The notes below the pieces were generated by a model that did no database searches, was not told the origin of the DNA, and was given only the letters and a program-made list of their open reading frames with translations. Below are positions 54,294-61,681 of a DNA stretch of 64,000 nt, one piece after another. The translations under genes were made by a program, and so were the position numbers. Source of the stretch: Roseiarcus sp963798015 (GTDB lineage Bacteria; Pseudomonadota; Alphaproteobacteria; Rhizobiales; Beijerinckiaceae); assembly GCA_963798015.1 (NCBI GenBank), contig CAWCSA010000003.1, forward strand, positions 310,001-374,000. The letters are read 5' to 3'. Numbering within the stretch: the first letter of the stretch is position 1; the number at the start of each line of letters is the position of its first letter.

Positions 54294-55304
54294 TTATTTC
54301 GACAGCAGGTTCTGCTTGACCCAATCGAGCGAGTACGTGGGGCTGATGATCTGACCGGAGGGTAGCTTGGAATATTCCGCAAGGTTGCTCGCGTCGACCG
54401 TCGCGACCGGCATGATCATCGTTTTCGGCGCCTTCGCGCCTTCGAGCAACGAGACGCCGAGCCACAGCGCCGCGCCGCCAATTCCCGGCGTCGTGTTCAT
54501 CGAGACCGTCTGGTATCCGTTTTTCTTGTTCTCGTCGGCCCACCATTTGACGAAATCCGTTCCGCCGCCGCCCTCGATGATCGGCATGTGGTTCACATAG
54601 CCGCCGCCGTATTGGGTGAACGCCTGCGCGATGCCGACGTCGTCGCTGCCGCCTTGTCCCAGAACCGCGTCGACGTGGGGCAGGCTGGGGAGGACATTGG
54701 CGATCGCCGACTGCGCCACCGAGGCCGTCGCCTGTCCGTAGACCGTCGCAACCACCTTGATGTCCGGGTTTTTCTTCAGGACGGACACTTGTGCGTTGTA
54801 CATGTCATTGTCGGGCGCCGATCCCTTGACGCCACGCACCTGGATGACGTTGCCCTTGCCGTGCAGCATTTTAAAGATTGCTTCGGCTTGGCTCGCTTTG
54901 TAGCCTTTGAAATCGAAGTTGAGCTGGGTGTTGCATGGCGCGTTGGCGATCGAATCGAACGAGATCACGATGATGCCCGCCTTGCACGCCTTCTCGATCA
55001 CCCCATTGACCGCAGTCTCGGAAGCTGCGTCGACGAGCAACACGTCGACCTTCTTGAGGATCAGCTCGCCAATCTGGCTGTTCTGCTGCGCAACCGAGCC
55101 GTCCCCGTTCATCACGATGTAATCGGCGATCTTACCCTCGCTCTTAGCCTGCTTGCCGGCGGCCTCGAACGCTTCGACCATTTGGTGGCGCCAGGTGTTT
55201 CCGTAATAGGCGTTCGATAGCGCAATGACTGGCGCTTGAGGCGTCGCCACGGCCGGCGCGGCCGAAAGCGAAAAGATAGCGAGTACGGCTAGTGCGGATT
55301 TCAT
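54294..55304 (-). CDS. Sugar ABC transporter substrate-binding protein (second system)
   Basis: A 336-residue periplasmic protein with the signal peptide MKSALAVLAIFSLSAAPAVA. The body has APVIALSNAYYGNTWRHQMV, FEAAGKQAKSEGKIADYIVM, VDVLLVDAASETAVNGVIEK and VVATVYGQATASVAQSAIAN, a type I (Peripla_BP_4) sugar-binding fold of the group that accompanies paired RbsC-type permeases. GGGAGGAG upstream fixes the ATG at 55304. It is first in the operon and divergent from the GntR regulator, whose operator lies between. The ligand is unknown; the downstream RuBisCO-like operon suggests apiose or an apionate-like acid sugar. Confidence 0.9.
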   Translation of the reverse strand: MKSALAVLAIFSLSAAPAVATPQAPVIALSNAYYGNTWRHQMVEAFEAAGKQAKSEGKIADYIVMNGDGSVAQQNSQIGELILKKVDVLLVDAASETAVNGVIEKACKAGIIVISFDSIANAPCNTQLNFDFKGYKASQAEAIFKMLHGKGNVIQVRGVKGSAPDNDMYNAQVSVLKKNPDIKVVATVYGQATASVAQSAIANVLPSLPHVDAVLGQGGSDDVGIAQAFTQYGGGYVNHMPIIEGGGGTDFVKWWADENKKNGYQTVSMNTTPGIGGAALWLGVSLLEGAKAPKTMIMPVATVDASNLAEYSKLPSGQIISPTYSLDWVKQNLLSK

Positions 55305-55362
55305 TGGCTCCTCCCATGGACGCGCTGCGCCCCATCTTGCTTGAAGCGCTGATTGTCTAGAT

Positions 55363-55372
55363 AGTATACCAG
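55363..55372. promoter_or_regulatory. Candidate GntR operator, divergent promoter
   Basis: AGTATACCAG, centred on the palindrome GTATAC, lies about 60 bp before the binding-protein start and 110 bp before the GntR start. Its exact complement, CTGGTATACT, recurs at 56284-56293. TGGTATA-type half-sites are typical of FadR/NanR-group GntR proteins. Confidence 0.6.
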
Positions 55373-55473
55373 TTGAAGCGTTGGCAAGCTTCAATTGGAT
55401 CCCACGCCTCTCTTGCAGGCTTTGCCGGCGCAGGAGACAGGTACGGAGGGATCCTCAAAATTCCCGCCGATTG

Positions 55474-56242
55474 GTGTCGGAGATTCTCGCATTGGACGGT
55501 CGAGAGCAGACGCAGCCCACGTCGCAAATAAAGCGGAACCCGGTGGCGCGGCCAAAGCTGGCTGAACTCATCCAGAACCGGCTGCTCGCGGTCATCAAAG
55601 CAGAGAACCTGCGGCCCGGCGACCCTCTCCCTTCCGAGCGCGAACTAATGCAGAGCTATGCTGTGGGGCGCCCGTCGATCCGTGAGGCCATGCAGAATCT
55701 GAAGCGCATGGGCCTCATCGAGATCAACCACGGCGAGAGGCCGAGAGTCGCGGCCCCGTCGTTCGAGCGCATGGTCGCCGACATGAGCGAGACGATGCGC
55801 CATGTTCTGATGAACTCGCCCGCCACCCTTGACCATCTGAAGGAGGCGCGGGCCTCATTCGAAATGACTATCGCGCAAATCGCAGCGCGAAAGCGCACCA
55901 TGAAGGATGTTGAAGACTTACGCCGGATTCTGGCCGAGCAGGAGCAGGCGCGCCTCGACTTCGAACGCTTTCCTCGAAGCCGACGGCCGGTTTCATCACC
56001 GCATCGCCGTCATCAGCGGCAATCCGATCTTCGCCAATCTGAGTCAGGCATTGTTCGCGTGGCTTGCCCGGTTTCATTTCGATCTTGTCCGCAAACCGGG
56101 CCTCGAGCAGGTTACGCTTGCCGAGCACCGCCAGATTCTGGAAGCGATCGAGCGCGGCGAACCGGACGAGGCGGCGAAGCTGATGGCGGACCATCTGAAC
56201 CGCGCCAATACGCTCTACAATCAGGCCAATTTTCGCGCCTGA
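55474..56242 (+). pseudogene. GntR family (FadR/FCD subgroup) regulator with a frameshift
   Basis: The N-terminal DNA-binding part is intact: LAELIQNRLLAVIKAENLRP, GDPLPSERELMQSYAVGRPS and IREAMQNLKRMGLIEINHGE. The FCD effector domain starts (LDHLKEARASFEMTIAQIAA), then the frame is lost near 55965. It continues in the neighbouring frame as FLEADGRFHHRIAVISGNPI and ends EPDEAAKLMADHLNRANTLY. The full protein would be about 255 residues, NanR-like. It lies between the second ABC operon and the RuBisCO-like operon and is their probable regulator. The break may be a sequencing error; if real, control of both operons is altered. Confidence 0.78.
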
Positions 56243-56283
56243 CAGAGGCGCGCCCTCTTCCGAGGGTTGTTCGCGTTGGCGCG

Positions 56284-56293
56284 CTGGTATACT
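56284..56293. promoter_or_regulatory. Candidate GntR operator before the RuBisCO-like operon
   Basis: CTGGTATACT, identical (reverse complement) to the site at 55363-55372, lies between the GntR stop and the RuBisCO-like start, about 147 bp upstream of its GTG. Confidence 0.6.
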
Positions 56294-56439
56294 GAGTATG
56301 TGACAGGTCTTCGTGGAAAAACGGCTTAAGCGATGTTCAGCAAATCCGGGAGAAGCACCACGAAGGCCGGATCAGCGCTCGCCCCATGCCCGGATGCGAT
56401 TGGGGTCGTCGATGTTCTGAAATCGCGGGAGAACGCGCC

Positions 56440-57699
56440 GTGAGCGTCGAGCGCATCGAAGCCGACTATTTCATCGAAACGGCTTACGACGTCCGGAAGG
56501 CTGTCGAAGCAATGGCTGGCGAACAGTCCTCCGGAACTTTCGTGCCCGTTCCAGGCGAAACCGCGGAACTCAAGGCGCGCTCAGCGGCGCGCGTCGAAAA
56601 TCTGGAAGTGCTCGGCGAAGCTGACTGCCCAAGCCTTCCCGGATCGGCCGCTCCCCGTGAGGGCGGCCCGCGGCAGGCCGCGCGCGCCACGCTTTCCTGG
56701 CCGCTCGACAATATTGGCCCCTCGCTGCCCAACCTGATGGCGACCGTCGCCGGCAATTTGTTCGAGCTCAAACAATTCTCCGGTCTGCGCATTCTCGATA
56801 TGCGGTTACCGAACGCGTTTGCGAGCGCCTATCCAGGCCCCAAATTCGGCGTCGACGGCACCCGTAAGTTGAGCGGCGTGTATGAAAGGCCGCTGATCGG
56901 CACCATCGTCAAACCGTCGATCGGCTTCACGCCCGAGCAGACGGCCAAGCTTGTGGATGTGTTGTGCGCGGGCGGCATCGATTTCATCAAGGACGACGAA
57001 TTGCAGTCGGACGGCGCGCTCTGTCCGTTCGACGAGCGCGTGCGCGCGGTGATGCGCGTGATTGATCGCCACGCCGAGCGCAGTGGTCGCAAGGTCATGC
57101 TTGCGTTCAACCTGACGGGAGAGATCGACGAAATGCGCCGCCGCCACGACCTCGTGGAGAGCCTCGGCGGCACATGCGTGATGGCGAGCCTAAATTCTGT
57201 CGGGGTGGTCGGAATGGTCGCGCTCGGGCGCCACGCCCGCTTGCCCATTCATGCGCACCGGAACGGCTGGGGCTATCTGTCGCGCCATCCGGCGCTGGGC
57301 TGGTCCTATGTCGCGTGGCAGAAAATCTGGCGCCTGGCCGGCGTCGATCACATGCATGTCAACGGGCTTGCCAACAAGTTCAGCGAATCCGACGAGAGCG
57401 TAGCGGCATCGGCCCGGGCCTGTCTCACGCCAATGTTCGACGCGAAACCGTGCACCGTGATGCCGGTGTTTTCCTCCGGCCAATCGGCCCGTCAAGCAGC
57501 GGGAACACTTGCCGCGCTGGGCTCGACTGACCTCATTTTCGCTGCCGGCGGAGGCATCCTGGCGCATCCCGGCGGGCCTGCTGAAGGCGTGCGCGCGTTG
57601 CGCGAATCCTTCGAGGCGGCGATGGCCGGCATTCCCGTCGAGCGTTACGCGTCCACCCACCCCTCGCTGGCCGCAGCGCTCCAGATGGTCTCTGCATGA
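56440..57699 (+). CDS. RuBisCO-like protein (3-oxo-isoapionate-4-phosphate decarboxylase or transcarboxylase/hydrolase)
   Basis: A 419-residue form IV RuBisCO homologue. The N-terminal domain is followed by the barrel with TIVKPSIGFTPEQTAK (Lys158 at the place of RuBisCO Lys175; Ser160 replaces Lys177). The carbamate site GGIDFIKDDELQSD (Lys184, Asp186, Glu187) is complete. IHAHRNGWG (His273, Arg274), DHMHVNGLANKFSES (His306, Lys313) and phosphate loops VFSSGQ and AAGGGILAHPGG follow. GTG at 56440 behind GGGAGA is chosen. It overlaps a DUF1537 kinase, followed by ApnO, the set published for D-apionate breakdown, where the RuBisCO-like enzyme splits 3-oxo-isoapionate-4-phosphate. Whether it is OiaX or OiaT cannot be decided here. 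Confidence 0.88.
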   Translation: MSVERIEADYFIETAYDVRKAVEAMAGEQSSGTFVPVPGETAELKARSAARVENLEVLGEADCPSLPGSAAPREGGPRQAARATLSWPLDNIGPSLPNLMATVAGNLFELKQFSGLRILDMRLPNAFASAYPGPKFGVDGTRKLSGVYERPLIGTIVKPSIGFTPEQTAKLVDVLCAGGIDFIKDDELQSDGALCPFDERVRAVMRVIDRHAERSGRKVMLAFNLTGEIDEMRRRHDLVESLGGTCVMASLNSVGVVGMVALGRHARLPIHAHRNGWGYLSRHPALGWSYVAWQKIWRLAGVDHMHVNGLANKFSESDESVAASARACLTPMFDAKPCTVMPVFSSGQSARQAAGTLAALGSTDLIFAAGGGILAHPGGPAEGVRALRESFEAAMAGIPVERYASTHPSLAAALQMVSA

Positions 57700-59102
57700 C
57701 AGTGTCCGCCGGCCTTCCCGCCGGGATCTTGATCGCGTTCTATGGCGACGATTTCACCGGTTCTTCGGCCGTCATGGAGGTGATGACCTTCGCTGGGTTG
57801 CCAGCGGTGATGTTCGTCGAGACGCCGACGCCCGAGCAGCTCGAACGCTTTCGGAGCTACCGAGCGATCGGCATCGCCGGCGTCGCCCGGGCCCAGCCGC
57901 CGAGCTGGATGGACGCTCATTTGCCCGCGGTTTTCCGCGCGCTCGCCAAACTCGGAGCGCCAGTCACACATTACAAGGTCTGTTCGACGCTCAACTCCTC
58001 GCCAACGGCGGGGTCGATTGGCCGCGCGATAGACATCGGCGCGCCCATCTTCGGGGAGACGCCTGGAGCCGCGAACTGGCAGCCGCTCGTCGTCGCCGCG
58101 CCGGCGATTGGACGCTACCAGGCGTTCGGCAACCTCTTCGCGGCGTCCGGAGACTGTGTTTATCGTCTCGACCGTCATCCGGTCATGCAACGGCATCCGG
58201 TCACGCCCATGGATGAAGCCGACATGCGTCTGCACATCGGAAAACAGACCTCGCGCCCGATCGGCCTCATTGATTTCCCCGCCATGAAGCGCGGCGCAGG
58301 TCTCAAGCGGTTCGACGCCGAGGGCGAGCAGGGACGGTCCCTACTCGCGCTCGACATCGTCGATGATGAAACCCTGCAATGGGTGGGAGAGCTGATGTGG
58401 AGGCAGCGCGGCCGCTCGCTTTTCGCTATTGGGTCGCAGGGTGTCGAATATGCACTCGTCGCGCATTGGCGCGCCCGGGGATGGCTTCCGGCCACGCTAG
58501 TACAGAATCCGGCATCCGAACGTTCGCAAATCGTCGCTGTCTCGGGTTCGGTCTCACCGGTCACCGCTTCGCAGATCGATTGGGCGCTAGCGAACGGCTT
58601 CGATCTCATTGGTTTCGCCGCCGAAGCCAGCCTCGAGGAGCGGCGCAGGCAGGCCGAGATCGACGCGACGGTCGAGCGGGCGCAAGCCACGCTCTCGAGC
58701 GGACGCTCCCCGCTCGTGGTGACTGCACGCGGCCCCAACGACGAAGCCGTAGCTCGATTTCGAGCAAGGCTTGCAGCCTCAGGCTGCGATCCCGTCGAGG
58801 TCAACGCGTGGATTGGCGCCGGTCTTGGCGAAATTGTCAGGCGCCTCATTGGCGCGACGCGTGTCAAGCGCGCCGCGGTTTCCGGGGGCGACACCTCCGG
58901 CTTCGCCACGCGTGCGCTTGGCGCTTACGCGCTCGAGGCGATTGCGCCGATCGCGCCCGGAGCCCCGCTCTGCCGCGTTTTCTCGACCGATCCGAAAGTG
59001 GATGGGATCGAGATCGCGCTCAAAGGCGGGCAGATGGGGGAAGCGAATTTTTTTGGTTCAGTTCGCGCAGGACGCGCGACAGCTTGTGGAGGAACGACGT
59101 GA
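57696..59102 (+). CDS. oiaK: DUF1537 four-carbon-acid-sugar kinase family, probable 3-oxo-isoapionate kinase
   Basis: A 468-residue DUF1537 kinase. The N-terminal substrate domain has FYGDDFTGSSAVMEVMTFAG, YKVCSTLNSSPTAGSIGRAI and LFAASGDCVYRLDRHPVM. The C-terminal ATP domain has VVTARGPNDEAVARFRARLA, RAAVSGGDTSGFATRALGAY and GIEIALKGGQMGEANFFG. Such kinases phosphorylate acid-sugar derivatives. Placed between a RuBisCO-like protein and ApnO with ATGA and GTGA overlaps, the best assignment is phosphorylation of 3-oxo-isoapionate to its 4-phosphate. The assignment rests on the family and its neighbours, and has not been tested here. Confidence 0.87.
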   Translation: MTVSAGLPAGILIAFYGDDFTGSSAVMEVMTFAGLPAVMFVETPTPEQLERFRSYRAIGIAGVARAQPPSWMDAHLPAVFRALAKLGAPVTHYKVCSTLNSSPTAGSIGRAIDIGAPIFGETPGAANWQPLVVAAPAIGRYQAFGNLFAASGDCVYRLDRHPVMQRHPVTPMDEADMRLHIGKQTSRPIGLIDFPAMKRGAGLKRFDAEGEQGRSLLALDIVDDETLQWVGELMWRQRGRSLFAIGSQGVEYALVAHWRARGWLPATLVQNPASERSQIVAVSGSVSPVTASQIDWALANGFDLIGFAAEASLEERRRQAEIDATVERAQATLSSGRSPLVVTARGPNDEAVARFRARLAASGCDPVEVNAWIGAGLGEIVRRLIGATRVKRAAVSGGDTSGFATRALGAYALEAIAPIAPGAPLCRVFSTDPKVDGIEIALKGGQMGEANFFGSVRAGRATACGGTT

Positions 59103-59947
59103 CGAAAATCGCACTGCTGGGCGCCGGCGGAAAGATGGGCGTGCGCCTGTCGACCAACCTCAAGGACACCCGGTTCGACGTGGATCATGTCGAGGTGTCC
59201 GAAGAAGGACGCGCGCGTCTCAAGCAGACGCTGGGGATCGAATGCATGGAGCAAGGCCAGGCGATTTCGTCCGCTGACGCAATTGTCATGGCCGTGCCGG
59301 ACCGGCTGATCGGCAAGATCCTCAAGACCTTCGTCAAGGACCTCCTACCAGGCGCCAAGGTCGTTATGCTTGACGCGGCGGCTCCGCACGCGGGCGAGCT
59401 TCCGGAGCGCGGAGACATCACCTATTTCGTCACGCATCCCTGCCACCCCCCCATCTTCAATGACGAAACCGACCCAAAAGCGAAAACCGACTATTTCGGC
59501 GGGGTCCACGCCAAGCAGCATATTGTCTGCGCGCTGATGCAGGGGCCGGAGTTGCATTATTCCGAATGCGAGGAGATCGCCCGACAGATTTATAAGCCGG
59601 TGATGCGCGCACACCGGTGCACGGTCGAGCAGCTCGCCATTCTGGAACCGGCGCTGTCAGAGACGGTTGGCGCGACATTCGCGCTCGCGCTCAGAGAGGC
59701 GGCGGATGAGGCCGTCCGCCGCGGAGTGCCCAAACAGGCCGCGATCGACTTCATCATCGGCCACCTCAATATTGAGCTCGCCATTGCGTTCGGAATTTTT
59801 CCCGAAGGCAAGTTCTCGGACGGCGCTCTGCAGGCGATCGACAAGGCCAAGCCGGTTATATTCCGTGACGGATGGCTTGACCGAGTTTTTGCGCCGGCGG
59901 CTGTGCTGGAGTTTGTCAAGGACATTTGCAACGCTTCGCCTACGTAA
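59099..59947 (+). CDS. apnO: D-apionate oxidoisomerase-like protein
   Basis: A 282-residue NAD-dependent protein beginning (GTG) TKIALLGAGGKMGVRLSTNL, a Rossmann dinucleotide site. It continues IVMAVPDRLIGKILKTFVKD, FVTHPCHPPIFNDETDP, CALMQGPELHYSECEEIARQ and LAILEPALSETVGATFALAL, with an all-helical C-terminal half (FIIGHLNIELAIAFGIFPEG). These features match ApnO, which oxidises D-apionate with migration of the hydroxymethyl group to give 3-oxo-isoapionate. TGGAGGAACGAC before the start gives a good ribosome site, and the start overlaps the kinase stop. The order RuBisCO-like, kinase, ApnO reads the pathway backwards. Confidence 0.85.
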   Translation: MTKIALLGAGGKMGVRLSTNLKDTRFDVDHVEVSEEGRARLKQTLGIECMEQGQAISSADAIVMAVPDRLIGKILKTFVKDLLPGAKVVMLDAAAPHAGELPERGDITYFVTHPCHPPIFNDETDPKAKTDYFGGVHAKQHIVCALMQGPELHYSECEEIARQIYKPVMRAHRCTVEQLAILEPALSETVGATFALALREAADEAVRRGVPKQAAIDFIIGHLNIELAIAFGIFPEGKFSDGALQAIDKAKPVIFRDGWLDRVFAPAAVLEFVKDICNASPT

Positions 59948-60274
59948 GGAGCTTTCGTCCCGCCGTCCGCGTGGCCGGAATAATGCTCCCTCTTGCGCCT
60001 CAGGGAAGACGCGGAGACGCGCCGGGTGGGCAGAACCAGTGCGCTCCTATCGTAACCGGCAGAACCAAGCGGTGACGCGGGCGGGAGGCGAGTAAAGGAC
60101 CGGACAGGACCGCTGCGCAAATCACCCGCATTGCAACGCGACGTCTTAGCGTTCCGTGACAAATGCGAGTGGCCACAGTCAGATTGTGCGGGTCAGTGCG
60201 TCAAATGACGATCCAGGACTTGCTCTGCCCCTTCAACTCGCCGATCACCCCGCCTAAGAGCAGCGATCTTCTGA
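59948..60274. other. About 330-bp gene-free stretch
   Basis: No gene or strong hairpin terminator is recognised between apnO and the small lipoprotein stop. Confidence 0.5.
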
Positions 60275-60406
60275 TCAATGCCAGCCCGTGCACGCGAAGA
60301 ATCCGAAGCACGGGTCTCCGGAATACGGGCCGCTGGCGCAACCGGCGAGGGCCACAATCGCCACCGCGAGCAGCGCCCTAAATAACCATCGTCCTTTAAG
60401 CCCCAT
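60275..60406 (-). CDS. Small putative lipoprotein (43 residues)
   Basis: The minus strand encodes MGLKGRWLFRALLAVAIVAL, then AGCASGPYSGDPCFGFFACTGWH broken as a lipobox L-A-G-C and a 20-residue mature part rich in Gly, Phe and Cys. It has a positively charged start, a hydrophobic core and a lipobox cysteine at residue 22, so it is a plausible small outer- or inner-membrane lipoprotein of the entericidin size class. The ribosome site is weak (GGGGTG). No homologue is recognised. It lies on the same strand as, and about 200 bp downstream of, the TetR gene. Confidence 0.55.
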   Translation of the reverse strand: MGLKGRWLFRALLAVAIVALAGCASGPYSGDPCFGFFACTGWH

Positions 60407-60603
60407 CTCAGAACACCCCACGCGCATTGCCGAGATCACGCCGCAAGATCAGCTTGCAGTGTGGCAGAGTCGAGGCCGGCGCGCCCTGCGACCCAATGTC
60501 ACAAATATCTGTCACGGCTGTTTGAAGAAACTGCAGAGGCCAACGTATCCGGCTCTCAAGCGCGCTCGATCCCAATCCGCGGAGAGCGCCCTCCCGCCGG
60601 CGG

Positions 60604-61260
60604 TCACCCGTCGCTGGTTTCACGCTCCAGAACGGACCCGCGAGTCTCGGGAAGCGCAACACCGAATGAGGCGATAACGCCCCGACTGGTGCGCACGAGA
60701 TTAGCGCTGGGGCCTTTCGTCCCGACACTGCGGCGGCTTACGCGCGCGCCTTCGATCAAGAGAAACAGCGTGTCGGCAAGAAGCTCCGGCTGCGAGGCGC
60801 CGGCGGCCTGACATAGATTCGTCAGACGCTCGCGCTGACGCATCTTGAATTCTTCGATCACGCGAAGACCGGGGTGGCCCTGCTCCGTCAATTCGATGGC
60901 GGCGTTGGCGAGATCGCAGCCCCGCTCGTCCCCGGCGATAAAGATTGCAGCCTTGTCCATAAAGCCGTAGAGCTGACCACCGGGGTCTCCGGGATTTGCG
61001 GCCTCGATTTCTGCCCAGATTTCGTCCGACTTTCGCCCTTTGTAATTCAGATACTCAATAATAAGCTCGTCCTTGGAATCGAAGTGGCGGTAAAGCGCCA
61101 TCTTGCTGGTGCCCGCGGCTTCGGCGATTGCTTCGACGCCTACGCCGCGGATACCCTTGCGGTGAAAGAGGTCTTGCGCGCAGTCGAAGATGCGGTCGCG
61201 GGGCTTCCCGACCCTGGAAATTTGTGCCTCAGGATCCGAACTCGATTTTTCTTTGTTCAT
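60604..61260 (-). CDS. TetR/AcrR family transcriptional regulator
   Basis: A 218-residue TetR protein. The N-terminal helix-turn-helix reads RIFDCAQDLFHRKGIRGVGV, then EAIAEAAGTSKMALYRHFDS and KDELIIEYL. The C-terminal ligand domain is poorly conserved, as usual, with FIAGDERGCDLANAAIELTE. It is divergent from the small protein and RND permease, with a near-perfect palindrome in the gap just upstream of its ATG, so it most likely represses both itself and the efflux gene until an inducer binds. Confidence 0.92.
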   Translation of the reverse strand: MNKEKSSSDPEAQISRVGKPRDRIFDCAQDLFHRKGIRGVGVEAIAEAAGTSKMALYRHFDSKDELIIEYLNYKGRKSDEIWAEIEAANPGDPGGQLYGFMDKAAIFIAGDERGCDLANAAIELTEQGHPGLRVIEEFKMRQRERLTNLCQAAGASQPELLADTLFLLIEGARVSRRSVGTKGPSANLVRTSRGVIASFGVALPETRGSVLERETSDG

Positions 61261-61279
61261 GGTGCTTGACGAACCCGTT

Positions 61280-61312
61280 ACCGATCGGTATCAGATAGCG
61301 ATACCGACCGGT
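61280..61312. promoter_or_regulatory. Palindromic TetR operator
   Basis: Arms accgatcggtatc (61280-61292) and gataccgaccggt (61300-61312) form a 13-bp inverted repeat with one mismatch and a 7-base spacer. A rightward promoter TTGACG (61266-61271) / TATCAG (61289-61294), 17 bp apart, overlaps it, so binding would block transcription in both directions. Confidence 0.75.
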
Positions 61313-61385
61313 ACCATCCCGCGCTTGCAGAGTCAAACCGCGACGCGGTAACAGCCCGGACGCCTTGTCGAAAGGAATACCCGCC

Positions 61386-61652
61386 ATGGCGTATCAAAGC
61401 GCCCAGACAATCGACGACCTTCTGGCGGACTCGCTCATTCAGAAGATGATGCTTGCCGACCACGTGGAGCCTCAGGCTCTGAAAACTTTACTGGACGGAA
61501 CCGCGCGCCGCATTGCCGATTCGCGGCGCGCGGCCACGGTGCAGGTGGGGCAGGATCTCGGCCGGCGCGGCTCTTTTCGGCAACCGCTCCTCCTGATGCG
61601 GCCAGCGACGCGCACGACGAGCGGTGAATGCGGAGCCTCGCTCTGCGGCTGA
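61386..61652 (+). CDS. Small conserved-looking hypothetical protein
   Basis: An 88-residue protein starting MAYQSAQTIDDLLADSLIQK, then MMLADHVEPQALKTLLDGTA and RRIADSRRA. The N-terminal 45 residues are helical and amphipathic; the C-terminus is basic and ends SGECGASLCG with two cysteines. It sits between the operator and the RND permease (30-bp gap to the GTG), so it is probably co-expressed with the pump under TetR control. I recall similar short proteins in related bacteria but can name no function. An in-frame ATG at 61365 is an alternative start. Confidence 0.6.
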   Translation: MAYQSAQTIDDLLADSLIQKMMLADHVEPQALKTLLDGTARRIADSRRAATVQVGQDLGRRGSFRQPLLLMRPATRTTSGECGASLCG

Positions 61653-61681
61653 CCTTGCGCCAGTAAAGCCGAGGCGATCCC

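Noticed and set aside
60288..60677. 129-codon plus-strand frame
   Set aside because: It is antisense to the small lipoprotein and runs into the TetR 3' end; no domain is recognisable.
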